Assembly (NCBI RefSeq): GCF_000296835.1
Contig: NZ_CAKE01000001.1
Coordinates: 124,001-188,000, forward strand
DNA: 64,000 bases
Source: Lactobacillus hominis DSM 23910 = CRBIP 24.179
Lineage (GTDB): Bacteria; Bacillota; Bacilli; Lactobacillales; Lactobacillaceae
Direction of reading: 5' to 3'
In this document: in pieces, positions 53,939-63,079 of the stretch
Position numbering within the stretch: position 1 is the stretch's first letter
Layout of the letters: each line of letters opens with the position of its first letter
The notes under the pieces: model-generated
What the model was told of the DNA's origin: nothing
What the model saw: only the letters and a program-made list of their open reading frames with translations
Databases searched by the model: none
Position numbers and translations under genes: made by a program

Positions 53939-54415
53939 TTGTCAAAAGTTACTGAAATGGTTACTAAATTGGTCGAACCTTTAGCACAAGCTCGAGGCGA
54001 CGAAGTCGTTGATGTAGAATATGTTAAAGAAAAGACTCAATATTACTTGCGTATTTACGTAGATCGTCGACCAGGTGGTATTGATATTGAAGAGATTGCT
54101 GAATTAAGTGACATCGTTTCTGAAAAACTAGATGAATTGGACCCAGATCCATTTCCAGATCCTTATGTTCTTGAGTTGTCTTCTCCTGGTTTGGAAAGAC
54201 CAATTAAGAAAGATAAAGACTGGCAAAATGCGCTTGACTCTTACATTCATGTTGGACTTTATAAAAATCTTGACGGCAGTAAAATCTATGAAGGTTTTTT
54301 AAGACAGCTTGATGAAGATGAAATAACTTTAGAAATTAAGGTTAAGACACGCACGAAAGAAATTAAAATTCCTCGTAATGTGATTGCTAATGCTCGATTT
54401 GCAATTGAGTTTTAG
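53939..54415 (+). CDS. rimP: Ribosome maturation factor RimP
   Basis: A 158-residue 30S assembly factor that acts before S12 binding. Seen: [55 protein letters not shown] and the [13 protein letters not shown] strand. The TTG start at 53939 is chosen because GGAGGAAGAAG ends 3-4 nt before it and the family N-terminus begins here. The upstream ATG at 53897 lies inside the terminator hairpin. It is the first gene of the operon and overlaps the leader of nusA. Confidence 0.94.
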   Translation: MSKVTEMVTKLVEPLAQARGDEVVDVEYVKEKTQYYLRIYVDRRPGGIDIEEIAELSDIVSEKLDELDPDPFPDPYVLELSSPGLERPIKKDKDWQNALDSYIHVGLYKNLDGSKIYEGFLRQLDEDEITLEIKVKTRTKEIKIPRNVIANARFAIEF

Positions 54416-54434
54416 AAAGGATGATCAAAAACTT

Positions 54435-55640
54435 ATGACTAAAGAAATGGTAGAAGCCTTTGCTACTTTAGAAAAAGAAAAAGGTATTAAACAAGATGTC
54501 ATTGTAGATGCAATAAAGGCAGCTTTGGTTGCAGCATATAAGAAGAACTATAATCAAGCACAAAACGTTGAAGTTGTTTTTGATGAAAAGAAGGGTAACT
54601 TTAAAGTTAATGCGGTTAAGACTGTGGTTGATGAAGTTCAAGATAGTCGTTTGGAAGTAAGCTTGAAAGATGCTCTTGAAATCAATCGTGCTTACGAAGT
54701 AGGCGATGAAATCAAATTTGAGGTAACACCAAAGAACTTTGGTCGTCTTGCAGCTCAAACAGCAAAACAAGTCATTATGCAAAGACTTCGTGAAGCTGAA
54801 AGAAATCACATTATTGATGAATATTCACAATACCAAGATGAGATTGTGACTGGTACAGTTGAAAGACAAGACAATCGTTTTGTTTATGTGACTATTGGTA
54901 ATGTTGAAGCAGTGATGCCACATAATGATCAATTACCTGGCGAAACTTACAATCCGCAAGATAAGATCCGTGTTTTGGTAACTCGTGTAGGTTCTGATGC
55001 CAAAGGAGCTCAAATCACTGTATCACGTACTGCACCAGGACTTGTAAAGCGTCTTTTTGAGCAAGAAGTTCCTGAAGTTTATGATGGAACTGTTGAAATT
55101 GTTTCAATTGCGCGTGAAGCAGGCGATCGCACCAAGATTGCTGTTAAGAGCAATGATCCTAACATTGATCCAGTGGGAACTTTAGTTGGACCAAAGGGTT
55201 CCAGAGTTCAAAATATCGTTAACGAATTAGGTGGCGAAAACATCGATATTGTTAAATATGAAGATGATCCATCTGATTACATTGCAAATGCTTTGAATCC
55301 AGCAGAAGTTATAGCAGTTCAATTTGGTGATGAAGAAGACGATAGCAAAGATGCTTTAGTTATCGTTCCTGATTACCAATTGTCATTAGCTATTGGTAAA
55401 AAGGGTCAAAATGTTCGTTTAGCAGCACGTTTAACTGGCTATAAGATCGATATTAAACCTGAATCACAAGTTGAGTTTGTTGACGAAGGCGATGAAGACG
55501 ATTCTACTGAAGAAACTGCTCAAGATGCAGATGGTTCTTCAAGTAACGATAGCAGCGAAGTTGAGAATACTGAAGATTTTCCAAACGGAGAAACAGTTGA
55601 TTCTCAATTAGACGATGATGCTGATAAGGATGAAGAATAG
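54435..55640 (+). CDS. nusA: Transcription termination/antitermination protein NusA
   Basis: RNA polymerase elongation factor that stimulates pausing and intrinsic termination. It has 401 residues: N-terminal RNAP-binding domain (MVEAFATLEKEKGIKQDVIVDAI), S1 domain about 135-200 (ETYNPQDKIRVLVTRV), two KH domains about 205-345 (VGPKGSRVQNIVNELGGE; AIGKKGQNVRLAARLTG), and a very acidic tail of about 50 residues. The ATG at 54435 aligns with the family start; AAAGGATGA lies about 12 nt upstream. It may regulate its own operon at the rimP leader terminator. Confidence 0.96.
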   Translation: MTKEMVEAFATLEKEKGIKQDVIVDAIKAALVAAYKKNYNQAQNVEVVFDEKKGNFKVNAVKTVVDEVQDSRLEVSLKDALEINRAYEVGDEIKFEVTPKNFGRLAAQTAKQVIMQRLREAERNHIIDEYSQYQDEIVTGTVERQDNRFVYVTIGNVEAVMPHNDQLPGETYNPQDKIRVLVTRVGSDAKGAQITVSRTAPGLVKRLFEQEVPEVYDGTVEIVSIAREAGDRTKIAVKSNDPNIDPVGTLVGPKGSRVQNIVNELGGENIDIVKYEDDPSDYIANALNPAEVIAVQFGDEEDDSKDALVIVPDYQLSLAIGKKGQNVRLAARLTGYKIDIKPESQVEFVDEGDEDDSTEETAQDADGSSSNDSSEVENTEDFPNGETVDSQLDDDADKDEE

Positions 55641-55657
55641 GAATTAGGTGATTTTCT

Positions 55658-55954
55658 TTGAAAAAAAGAAAAATTCCAATGCGTAAAGATCTTTTAACCA
55701 ACACAATGGTACCTAAAAAAGAATTAGTGCGGATTGTGATTGATAAAGATAAAAATGTCAGCGTTGATCCTACTGGTAAAAAGTCAGGGCGCGGAGCATA
55801 TGTTTCTTTAATTCCAGAAAAGATTGCAGAAGCACAAAAAAACCGTGTTTTAGAAAAAAGTCTCGGTGCAAAAATTTCCGAAGATTTTTACAAGGATCTT
55901 TACGACTATGTCGATCACCAAAAAGCAAGAAAAGAATTGTTTGGTGATAAATAG
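55658..55954 (+). CDS. ylxR: YlxR family RNA-binding protein (DUF448, RnpM)
   Basis: A 98-residue basic protein with the DUF448 pattern (KIPMRKDLLTNTMVPKKELVRIV, KSGRGAYVSL). In Bacillus subtilis the homolog has recently been linked to RNase P regulation. The usual first line of the family carries R(K/T)C; this one has no cysteine there. TTG start with TTAGGTGATT upstream. It lies between nusA and the L7Ae-like gene, the standard order. Confidence 0.92.
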   Translation: MKKRKIPMRKDLLTNTMVPKKELVRIVIDKDKNVSVDPTGKKSGRGAYVSLIPEKIAEAQKNRVLEKSLGAKISEDFYKDLYDYVDHQKARKELFGDK

Positions 55955-55956
55955 TT

Positions 55957-56271
55957 TTGAATAATAAATTAAAGATTTTAAATTTTTTAGGTTTGATTCA
56001 AAGAGCAGGCAAACTTGTTAGCGGCTATGATGCGGTTAGTCTAGCTATTAAAGCTCATCAAGCTAAAGTTGTCATTTTAGCTAAAGATGCAAGTGACAAT
56101 ACAGCTGATAAAATTCTTTCTTTAACCAAGCACGATCAGGCAATTAAGTTAGTGAGAGAATTGACAAGTTCTGAATTAAGCCACGCTCTAGGAAAAAAGC
56201 GTAAATTAGTAGCCGTAACTGATTTAGGTTTTAGTAAGGCGTTAATTAGAAAAATAGATGAAGGAGAGTGA
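55957..56271 (+). CDS. ylxQ: L7Ae-family ribosomal/RNA-binding protein YlxQ
   Basis: A 104-residue L7Ae/L30e-fold protein that probably binds kink-turn RNA. Seen: [36 protein letters not shown], and the [21 protein letters not shown] region in parts. TTG start, 2 nt after the ylxR stop. The conserved gene order nusA-ylxR-ylxQ-infB supports it. Its stop TGA lies 4 nt before the infB start codon. Confidence 0.92.
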   Translation: MNNKLKILNFLGLIQRAGKLVSGYDAVSLAIKAHQAKVVILAKDASDNTADKILSLTKHDQAIKLVRELTSSELSHALGKKRKLVAVTDLGFSKALIRKIDEGE

Positions 56272-56275
56272 TTTG

Positions 56276-58909
56276 ATGGCTAAAAAACGTATCTATGAAG
56301 TAGCCAAAGAATTAAACATCGATAATAAGACCGTTGTAGATAAGGCAAAGGAATTAGGATTTGATGTTAAGAGCCATATGTCCTCCTTAGATGATGCTCA
56401 AGCTGATAAATTAGTTGAAGCATTTAAATCTAATAAGAATGCTGGTAAAGCAACCAAGAAAAAGAGTAAGATTAAGATTTCTGTAGGCGCAATTAGAAGA
56501 CCTAGTCATAATGAGAAAAAGAAAGATTTCTCAAAGAATAAAAAGCGTTCGAATAATCATCGCAATGATCAAGAACAAAATCGCAATAAAAAGAATAATG
56601 AACGTCGGCGTCAAAATAATGACAACAAGAATTCGCGCCCTGCAGCCAGAGATCTGTTAAAGCAACTACAACATAAGCAAAGAGCAGAATCTTCAGAATT
56701 GGATGCTCAAACAGAACGTTCACGTCGTCAATGGCATGAACAACAAAATTCAAGCAAAGGTACTAAGAAAGTAGAACAAGTGAAAAAAGCTGAAAAGAAA
56801 TCAATTCCATCAGTAGGTGCTGAAGCTGTTAAAGCTCGCGTTGAAGCAAGCCAAAAGCCAACTGGTCCTAAGATTATTAAGCCATCACCTGCAAGAAATA
56901 AACCAAAAGTTAAAAAAGTTGAGCCAGTAATTCCAGCTCAACCCACTCCTGAAAATGCTAAGCCTTCTCGTAAGAAAGACTTTGGCAAGCCAGGTCGTAA
57001 AAAGCGTGAAGTTCCAGAATACGAACGGGAACGTAGCGAACATTCTGATAAAGCACGTAGACGTCGTAATAAGAAGAACAAGCGCAATAACCAAACTCAA
57101 GAAGTTAAAAAGCAACCTACTCAAAGAAAAGAACGTCCATTGCCAGAAACTCTTGTTTTTGAAGAAGGCATGAATGCTCAAGATTTAGGTAAGCTTCTTC
57201 ACAGAGAACCAGCTGAAATCGTTAAAAAGCTCTTTATGCTTGGCGTTATGACTAACCAAAACCAATCTTTAGATAAAGATACAATTGAGTTATTGGCAGC
57301 TGAATATGGTATTGATGCTCAAGAAAAAGTTCATGAAGATATTTCTGACATTGATACTCTTTACACTAAAGAAGTTGAAGCTTCTAAGAAATCTAAGCAC
57401 CAAATTAAGCGTCCACCAGTTGTAACTATCATGGGGCACGTTGACCACGGTAAAACTACTTTGCTTGACCGTTTACGTCATACAAACGTATCTGAACATG
57501 AAGCTGGAGGTATTACCCAGAAGATCGGTGCTTACCAAGTAAGACTTGATGATCGTTTGATTACTTTCTTGGATACTCCAGGACATGCTGCCTTTTCTAA
57601 CATGCGTGCTCGTGGTGCTGAAATCACTGATATCGTTGTTTTAGTTGTAGCAGCTGACGACGGTGTAATGCCACAGACTATTGAAGCAATTGACCACGCT
57701 AAGAGTGCTAAGGTGCCAATTATTGTTGCGGTAAACAAGATTGATAAGCCAGGAGCAAATCCTGATCACGTTATGGAACAATTGATGAAGTATGGTTTAG
57801 TTCCAGAAGACTGGGGTGGAGATACCATCTTTGTTAAGATTTCTGCTAAGACTGGTAAGAATGTTGATGACTTACTTCAAATGATCTTGCTTCAATCAGA
57901 TGTGATGGAATTAAAGGCTGATCCAGACCAAAAAGCTATTGGTACTGTTATTGAAGCTCGTCTTGATAAGGGACGCGGTGCTGTAGCTGACGTTTTAGTT
58001 CAACAAGGTACGCTTAAAGTTGGTGATCCAATTGTTGTTGGTGATACTTTCGGACGTGTACGTGTTATGACTAACGATAAGGGACGTCGCGTTAAAAAAG
58101 CTACTCCATCTACTCCAGTAGAAATTACTGGTTTGAACGATGTTCCATCTTCGGCTGATAAGTTAGTTGTCTTTGATGATGAAAAGACTGCACGTAGTGT
58201 TGGTGAACAACGTGCTAAGAATGCTCTTGAAAAGCAACGTGAAAATGTACAACATGTTACTCTTGATAACTTATTTGATACAATGAAGAAGGAGAACATG
58301 AAGGAAGTTGACATTGTCTTGAAAGCCGATGTTCAAGGTTCCGTAGAAGCTTTGCAACAATCTCTTGAAAAGATTAACGTTGAAGGCGTAAGAGTTAACA
58401 TCATTCACGCAGGCGTAGGTGCTATTAATGAATCTGATGTTACTTTAGCTGGTGCTTCAAATGCATTTATTATTGGATTCAATGTTCGTCCAACTGCAAC
58501 TGCTAAGAGTCAGGCTGAAAGCGAAGGCGTTGACATTCGTCTTTACAACATTATTTACAAGGCAATGGATGATGTTGAAGCAGCTATGAAGGGTATGCTT
58601 GAACCGACTTACGAAGAAAAAGTTACTGGTAACTTGACTGTTCGTGAAACTTGGAAGGTTTCTAAAGTTGGTACAATTGCCGGTGCCTTTGTAGATAGTG
58701 GTTACATTACTCGTGATTCTGGTGTACGTGTAATTCGTGACGGAATTGTTAAATATGATGGTAAGGTTGCTTCTTTGAAGAGATTTAAAGATGATGTCAA
58801 GGAAGTTAAGCAAGGATTTGATTGTGGGTTAACAATCGAAAACTTCAATGATATTAAGATTGATGACCAATTGGAAGCTTATGAAATGCAAGAAGTTAAG
58901 CCTCAATAA
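56276..58909 (+). CDS. infB: Translation initiation factor IF-2
   Basis: GTPase that brings initiator tRNA to the 30S subunit. It has 877 residues. The N-terminal IF2-N module ([28 protein letters not shown] in parts) is followed by a very basic, Lys/Arg/Asn-rich disordered region to about 290 and a second IF2-N at about 295-345. The G domain has GHVDHGKTT at 387-395, DTPGH and NKID, then the EF-G-like domain II and the C-terminal tRNA-binding domains. The ATG at 56276 follows GGAGAG; the upstream ATG at 56258 lies inside ylxQ. Confidence 0.97.
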   Translation: MAKKRIYEVAKELNIDNKTVVDKAKELGFDVKSHMSSLDDAQADKLVEAFKSNKNAGKATKKKSKIKISVGAIRRPSHNEKKKDFSKNKKRSNNHRNDQEQNRNKKNNERRRQNNDNKNSRPAARDLLKQLQHKQRAESSELDAQTERSRRQWHEQQNSSKGTKKVEQVKKAEKKSIPSVGAEAVKARVEASQKPTGPKIIKPSPARNKPKVKKVEPVIPAQPTPENAKPSRKKDFGKPGRKKREVPEYERERSEHSDKARRRRNKKNKRNNQTQEVKKQPTQRKERPLPETLVFEEGMNAQDLGKLLHREPAEIVKKLFMLGVMTNQNQSLDKDTIELLAAEYGIDAQEKVHEDISDIDTLYTKEVEASKKSKHQIKRPPVVTIMGHVDHGKTTLLDRLRHTNVSEHEAGGITQKIGAYQVRLDDRLITFLDTPGHAAFSNMRARGAEITDIVVLVVAADDGVMPQTIEAIDHAKSAKVPIIVAVNKIDKPGANPDHVMEQLMKYGLVPEDWGGDTIFVKISAKTGKNVDDLLQMILLQSDVMELKADPDQKAIGTVIEARLDKGRGAVADVLVQQGTLKVGDPIVVGDTFGRVRVMTNDKGRRVKKATPSTPVEITGLNDVPSSADKLVVFDDEKTARSVGEQRAKNALEKQRENVQHVTLDNLFDTMKKENMKEVDIVLKADVQGSVEALQQSLEKINVEGVRVNIIHAGVGAINESDVTLAGASNAFIIGFNVRPTATAKSQAESEGVDIRLYNIIYKAMDDVEAAMKGMLEPTYEEKVTGNLTVRETWKVSKVGTIAGAFVDSGYITRDSGVRVIRDGIVKYDGKVASLKRFKDDVKEVKQGFDCGLTIENFNDIKIDDQLEAYEMQEVKPQ

Positions 58910-58937
58910 TTGATCCCTAATCTTAGGAGGTTTTGAC

Positions 58938-59303
58938 ATGAAACATAGAATTGGTCGTGTTGAGGGCGAAATTTTACGCGAATTGACTAAGATTTTACGT
59001 AAAGATATTCGCGATCCTCGTTTAAGCGATGTAACAATCACTGCTGTTGAATGTACAAATGATTTATCATATGCGACTATTTATTACAGTTTATTAACTG
59101 ATGATGCACAAAAAGAAAAAGAAGTTGCTGAAGGTTTAGAAAAAGCCAAAGGCATGATGCGTCACTTGCTTGGACAAACTTTAACAGTTTATAAAGTTCC
59201 AGAATTGATTTTTAAACGTGATACTTCAGTTGCTTATGGTAGCAAGATTGACAACTTGATTAGACAAGTCAAGAAAGCCGATCAAGAAAGAGAAAATAAA
59301 TAA
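58938..59303 (+). CDS. rbfA: Ribosome-binding factor A
   Basis: A 121-residue KH-like cold-shock and 30S maturation factor that binds near helix 1 of 16S rRNA. Family blocks: HRIGRVEGEILRELTKIL, DPRLSDVTITAVECTNDLSYATIYYS in parts, and ELIFKRDTSVAYGSKID. TAGGAGG precedes the ATG. It follows infB by 28 nt, and a weak hairpin terminator separates it from truB. Confidence 0.96.
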   Translation: MKHRIGRVEGEILRELTKILRKDIRDPRLSDVTITAVECTNDLSYATIYYSLLTDDAQKEKEVAEGLEKAKGMMRHLLGQTLTVYKVPELIFKRDTSVAYGSKIDNLIRQVKKADQERENK

Positions 59304-59306
59304 TTC

Positions 59307-59332
59307 AAAAGACGCCATCTATGGCGTCTTTT
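59307..59332 (+). terminator. Weak terminator between rbfA and truB
   Basis: AAAAGACGCCA (59307-59317) pairs with TGGCGTCTTTT (59322-59332). There is no T run beyond the stem, and truB starts 20 nt later without an obvious promoter, so partial read-through is likely. Confidence 0.6.
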
Positions 59333-59352
59333 AGTGTAGAAACGGAAATTTT

Positions 59353-60246
59353 ATGCTTAATGGAATCGTAGTTTTAAATAAAGCGCGTGGAATGACGTCC
59401 AGCGATTGCGTTTATAAATTAAGAAAAATATTGCAAATTAGAAAAATTGGTCATGCTGGGACGCTCGATCCCGAAGTAAACGGAGTTTTACCAATTGCAA
59501 TTGGGCAAGCAACTAAGTTAATTGAGCTAATGCACACCAAGCCTAAATCCTATATTGGTTCAGGTATGTTTGGTAAAAGAACTGATAGCTATGATTTAGA
59601 TGGCGAAGTTTTAGAAACTAAAGCAGTCGATGTACCATTTACATCTGACGAAATTATTTCTGGGATGCAAAAACTTACAGGAAAAATTAATCAAATGCCA
59701 CCAATTTATTCTGCAGTTAGAGTTAATGGTAAAAGATTATACGAATATGCAAGGCAACACATTGAAGTGCAGCGTCCAGTTAGAGAAGTAGAAGTTTATG
59801 ACTATAGCTTAACTGGCGATCCAGTTTATGATGAACAAGAAAAAAGGCAAAGCTTTGATTTTGCAATTCGCTGCTCTAAAGGCACTTACGTACGCTCTCT
59901 AGTTAATGATTTAGGCCAAGAATTAGACTGTCCAGCAGTTATGACTAGCTTGACTAGAACAGCTAGTTCAGGTTTTGACTTGTCTCAAGCAGTTACGCTG
60001 GAAGATATTGAAAGTAATGTTGAACATCCTGAAAAATGGCTACAGCCAATTGATAGTTTTTTTTATGATATAAAGACTATCGATTTAAATGATGCGCAAT
60101 ACAATCGGGTAAAAAATGGAGCAGGTATCAAATTAAATCAACCAGATAAAAAAGTTGCTTTGCGTTATAATAAAAAAATCAAGGCAATTTATCAGAAAAA
60201 AGATGACATTTATCGTCCAGATTTAATGTTGTTAAAAAATGAGTAA
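59353..60246 (+). CDS. truB: tRNA pseudouridine-55 synthase
   Basis: Converts U55 of the T-loop of tRNAs to pseudouridine. It has 297 residues. The catalytic motif GHAGTLDP includes Asp39. [38 protein letters not shown] in parts and the [10 protein letters not shown] motif follow. A basic C-terminal PUA-like tail is present. It is followed 13 nt later by ribF, the usual truB-ribF pair. Confidence 0.96.
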   Translation: MLNGIVVLNKARGMTSSDCVYKLRKILQIRKIGHAGTLDPEVNGVLPIAIGQATKLIELMHTKPKSYIGSGMFGKRTDSYDLDGEVLETKAVDVPFTSDEIISGMQKLTGKINQMPPIYSAVRVNGKRLYEYARQHIEVQRPVREVEVYDYSLTGDPVYDEQEKRQSFDFAIRCSKGTYVRSLVNDLGQELDCPAVMTSLTRTASSGFDLSQAVTLEDIESNVEHPEKWLQPIDSFFYDIKTIDLNDAQYNRVKNGAGIKLNQPDKKVALRYNKKIKAIYQKKDDIYRPDLMLLKNE

Positions 60247-60259
60247 TGAGGATTTTTAA

Positions 60260-61198
60260 ATGAAGGTTATAACCTTAAAATATCCATTTAATACAAAAAT
60301 TTGCGATTCTAACATTGTTTTAGCACTTGGTTTTTTTGATGGCGTTCATATCGGTCATCAAGCCTTAATTAAAGATGCTAAGAAGATCGCACAAGAAAAA
60401 GGCTTACCATTAGTCGTGATGACTTTCGACCGTCATCCTAAAGAAATCTACAAGAAAGATAAGAAGTTTGTTTATTTAGACACTCAACTTGAAAAAGAAA
60501 ATAAGATGGAATCTTTAGGAGTAGACTATCTTTTAGTAGTCCACTTTGATGAAAACTTTAGTAAGCTTGCTCCGCAACAGTTTGTGGATGACATTATCGT
60601 TGGACTACATACTGATACAGTAGTTGCAGGCTTTGATTATACTTATGGTCCAAAAGATGTAGCAAATATCGATAATTTACCTAAGTTTGCTAAAGATCGC
60701 TTTAAGATTGTGGTTGAACCTGAGCAAACTTTTGCTGGCATCAAAGTTGGATCCACTGAAATAAGAAAAGCCATTCAAGATGGAAATGTATCACTTGCTA
60801 TGGGCTTATTAGATAAGCCATACCAAACTTCAGGCATTATAGTACGTGGCTTTAGAAGAGGTCATAAGATTGGGTTTCCTACGGCTAATTTAAAAGTTGA
60901 AGGCAGTAAAGTTCTACCTAAAGTTGGAGTTTATGCTACAAAAACTAAGATTGATGGTAAGTGGTATGATTCAATGACTAATGTGGGCTATAACGAAACT
61001 TTTGCTAATCAAGATTTAAGCATTGAAACGCACTTGTTTGGCTTCAATCAAGAAGCCTATGATAAGCCAATGACGATTAAATGGTATAAATTTATTCGTG
61101 GAGACCAAAAATTCTCAGGTATCAAGGCATTATCAGACCAATTGCAGCGTGATCAAAAATCAGTCCAGCAGTATTTTTATGAATTAAAACGAAATTAA
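60260..61198 (+). CDS. ribF: Bifunctional riboflavin kinase / FAD synthetase
   Basis: Makes FMN from riboflavin and ATP, then FAD from FMN and ATP. It has 312 residues. The N-terminal nucleotidyltransferase domain shows LALGFFDGVHIGHQALI and the substrate loop GFDYTYG. The C-terminal riboflavin kinase domain (from about 185) shows GFRRGHKIGFPTANL with its PTAN motif, and SIETHLFGF. TGAGG precedes the ATG. It is the last gene of the nusA operon; no clear terminator follows before the ABC-F leader. Confidence 0.96.
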   Translation: MKVITLKYPFNTKICDSNIVLALGFFDGVHIGHQALIKDAKKIAQEKGLPLVVMTFDRHPKEIYKKDKKFVYLDTQLEKENKMESLGVDYLLVVHFDENFSKLAPQQFVDDIIVGLHTDTVVAGFDYTYGPKDVANIDNLPKFAKDRFKIVVEPEQTFAGIKVGSTEIRKAIQDGNVSLAMGLLDKPYQTSGIIVRGFRRGHKIGFPTANLKVEGSKVLPKVGVYATKTKIDGKWYDSMTNVGYNETFANQDLSIETHLFGFNQEAYDKPMTIKWYKFIRGDQKFSGIKALSDQLQRDQKSVQQYFYELKRN

Positions 61199-61273
61199 GC
61201 TAGTTTTTTATAATTAATTATGATAAATTATTAATATCATATGAAATTCAATTTGTAGAAAGAAGGAGCGCCG

Positions 61274-61285
61274 TTGCGTAACTAA
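61274..61285 (+). CDS. Three-codon leader ORF (TTG CGT AAC TAA)
   Basis: A minimal reading frame Met-Arg-Asn-stop starting at TTG, with AAGGAG (61263-61268) 5 nt upstream, an ideal ribosome binding site with no other gene to serve. It overlaps the anti-antiterminator strand at codons 2-3 and the stop. Very short leader ORFs of this sort are reported upstream of antibiotic-inducible ABC-F genes in Firmicutes. It is called from the ribosome binding site and the RNA context, since coding statistics are impossible at this size. Confidence 0.65.
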   Translation: MRN

Positions 61286-61400
61286 TTTTGTTTAAAGCAT
61301 TTTATTAATCGACTTTTTATTATTTAAGGGTCTTTTTGTGTGCTTTGACAGAATTAGTGCGACTGGTCTACTTCTTTTTGTTTACTTTTTAAGTCATTTC

Positions 61401-61446
61401 AAAGAGCCAGTCTTTTTGCACATTGTCAAAGGACTGGCTCTTTTTT
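61401..61446 (+). terminator. Leader terminator before the ABC-F gene
   Basis: A 12-bp perfect stem (61401-61412 with 61432-61443), an internal loop rich in T, and T6 at the end. It sits 18 nt before the ABC-F start codon, with the GAGGTG ribosome binding site downstream. Confidence 0.92.
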
Positions 61447-61463
61447 GCTTGAGGTGACTTTTT

Positions 61464-62972
61464 ATGAGTATTATAAAAATTACAAATCTTTCTTTTCACT
61501 ATGATGATAGCAGTGAAAATATTTTTGACAATTTAAATTTAAACTTAGATAGTAGTTGGAAACTAGGCCTTACAGGAAGAAATGGACGCGGTAAAACGAC
61601 GTTTCTCAACTTACTTCGAAACAAGCTGTATGGTTTGGGTCAAATTCAGACTAAATTGACTTTTTCTTATTTTCCAATAGAAATTGAGAATCCTGAAAAT
61701 ATAACTCTTTTTGAATTGCAAGAAAAGACTAACTTTGAGCAGTGGGAATTAGAACGTGAGTTAAATTTGATGGGATGCGATACTAACTTGCTTTGGCAGC
61801 CATTTAATACTTTAAGTGGTGGTGAACAAACAAAGGTTTTACTTGCATTATCATTTACAGATAAAAATTATTTTCCTTTAATTGATGAGCCAACTAACCA
61901 TTTGGATGAAAATAGTCGTAAGCAAGTAGCAAATTATTTAAAGCAGCATGAGCATGGCTATATTGTGGTTAGTCATGATCGTGATTTCTTAAATCAAGTA
62001 ACGGACCATATTTTAGCAATTGAAAATAAAGAGATCCATCTATATCAAGGTGATTTTTCAAGTTACGAAGATACTAAGTCCAAGCGTGATGATTTTAATC
62101 GGCAGAAAAATGAAAAGCTTAAAGGTGAAGTGAAAGCCTTAAATAAAAAGAGTGTTCAATTTCATAACTGGTCGGATAGCATTGAGGCATCTAAACATAT
62201 TGGTAGAAAAACTAAACATATTCTTAATCGACGTACAAGATTAAATACTGGTGCGATTGGTCATGCATCAGCAAAAATGATGAAGAAAGCACTTGTACAA
62301 GAAAAGAGGATGGACAAAGCGATTGAAGATAAAAAAGGCCTAATGACAAATATCGAAGATGTACCAGAATTAACGATGAATTTTACACCAAATTATCACA
62401 ATACTTTGCTTGAAATTCAGCATTTAGATTTGAAAATTCAAGATAAACAATTATTTGAAGATCTGAACTTAGCTGTAAGAAACTCGGGCATAGTTTCTTT
62501 AGAAGGCGCTAACGGCTGCGGTAAGTCCACTTTGTTGAAAGTGATTTTAGATCAGGCAAAAGATGCTACAATTGTTGGAAAAATTGAACTAGCTAATGGC
62601 TTAAAAATTTCATATTTACCGCAGGACTTTACTGAATATACGGGTAGTTTAAAAGAATTTGCTCAGAAACAAAAGTTATCTTATGAAGATTTACTTAATA
62701 ATTTGAAGAAAATGGGATTTCCGAGAGAGAGTTTTTCAACAAAAATTGAAGAAATGAGTATGGGGCAACAAAAACGAGTGGCGATTGCAAAGTCTCTGAT
62801 TGAACCAGCTGATTTATACTTATGGGATGAGCCAGCTAATTATTTAGATGTCTTTAACCAAGATCAGTTAATTGGCTTATTAAAAACAGTCAAACCTGCC
62901 ATGCTTCTGGTTGAACACGATCAATACTTTATTGAGCAGGTGGCGAAAAAGCGGATTTTTTTGCAGAAATAA
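61464..62972 (+). CDS. Lsa-type ABC-F ribosomal protection protein
   Basis: A 502-residue soluble protein with two ATPase domains and no membrane segment. NBD1 has Walker A GRNGRGKTT at 38-46, signature LSGGE at 117-121 and DEPTNHLD at 141-148. A long charged interdomain linker of about 190-290 follows. NBD2 has GANGCGKST at 348-356, signature MSMGQ and DEPANYLD at 455-462. Blocks such as FEQWELEREL, NTGAIGHASAKMMK and SVKPAMLLVEHD-like TVKPAMLLVEHD match Lsa(A) of Enterococcus, which frees ribosomes from lincosamides, streptogramin A and pleuromutilins. An intrinsic rather than acquired gene is likely. Activity here is inferred, but the leader attenuator strengthens the case. Confidence 0.85.
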   Translation: MSIIKITNLSFHYDDSSENIFDNLNLNLDSSWKLGLTGRNGRGKTTFLNLLRNKLYGLGQIQTKLTFSYFPIEIENPENITLFELQEKTNFEQWELERELNLMGCDTNLLWQPFNTLSGGEQTKVLLALSFTDKNYFPLIDEPTNHLDENSRKQVANYLKQHEHGYIVVSHDRDFLNQVTDHILAIENKEIHLYQGDFSSYEDTKSKRDDFNRQKNEKLKGEVKALNKKSVQFHNWSDSIEASKHIGRKTKHILNRRTRLNTGAIGHASAKMMKKALVQEKRMDKAIEDKKGLMTNIEDVPELTMNFTPNYHNTLLEIQHLDLKIQDKQLFEDLNLAVRNSGIVSLEGANGCGKSTLLKVILDQAKDATIVGKIELANGLKISYLPQDFTEYTGSLKEFAQKQKLSYEDLLNNLKKMGFPRESFSTKIEEMSMGQQKRVAIAKSLIEPADLYLWDEPANYLDVFNQDQLIGLLKTVKPAMLLVEHDQYFIEQVAKKRIFLQK

Positions 62973-62988
62973 AAAAGTCTAAAAATAA

Positions 62989-63015
62989 TTAGCACTCCTC
63001 TTGAACAATTGCTAA
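62989..63015 (+). promoter_or_regulatory. CIRCE operator 1 (degenerate), upstream of the hrcA promoter
   Basis: TTAGCACTC (62989-62997), a 9-nt spacer and AATTGCTAA (63007-63015). The left arm is perfect and the right arm differs from GAGTGCTAA at two bases. Its spacer contains the -35 hexamer. Confidence 0.8.
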
Positions 63016-63028
63016 TGTATGGTAACAT
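63001..63028 (+). promoter_or_regulatory. hrcA operon promoter
   Basis: TTGAAC (63001-63006), 16 bp, then TAACAT (63023-63028) with an extended TGG. It is bracketed by two CIRCE operators. Confidence 0.7.
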
Positions 63029-63036
63029 ATATATTG

Positions 63037-63063
63037 TTAGCACATGAAGAACTTGAGTGCTAA
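63037..63063 (+). promoter_or_regulatory. CIRCE operator 2, between promoter and hrcA start
   Basis: TTAGCACAT (63037-63045), a 9-nt spacer and a perfect GAGTGCTAA (63055-63063). It lies over or just after the transcription start and 16 nt before the ATG. Confidence 0.9.
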
Positions 63064-63079
63064 TAAAGGGGCGATAAAA

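Larger units (their letters stand above)
61263..61446 (+). promoter_or_regulatory. Predicted ribosome-sensing attenuator upstream of the ABC-F gene
   Basis: Three mutually exclusive structures can be written out. Terminator: AAAGAGCCAGTC (61401-61412) with GACTGGCTCTTT (61432-61443), then T. Antiterminator: CTTTGACA (61343-61350) with TGTCAAAG (61424-61431), GTGC (61357-61360) with GCAC (61418-61421) and GACTGG (61361-61366) with CCAGTC (61407-61412). This takes the 5' arm of the terminator. Anti-antiterminator: 61277-61299 with 61341-61361, 21 pairs with two single-base bulges, overlapping a 3-codon leader ORF. A ribosome held on the leader ORF would block the last helix, free the antiterminator and allow transcription of the ABC-F gene. 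The pairings are seen; the mechanism is inferred from known ABC-F and erm leaders. Confidence 0.8.

Noticed and set aside
58457-58813. 118-codon open frame antisense to infB
   Set aside because: It mirrors the conserved C-terminal half of IF-2 and shows no independent signals.
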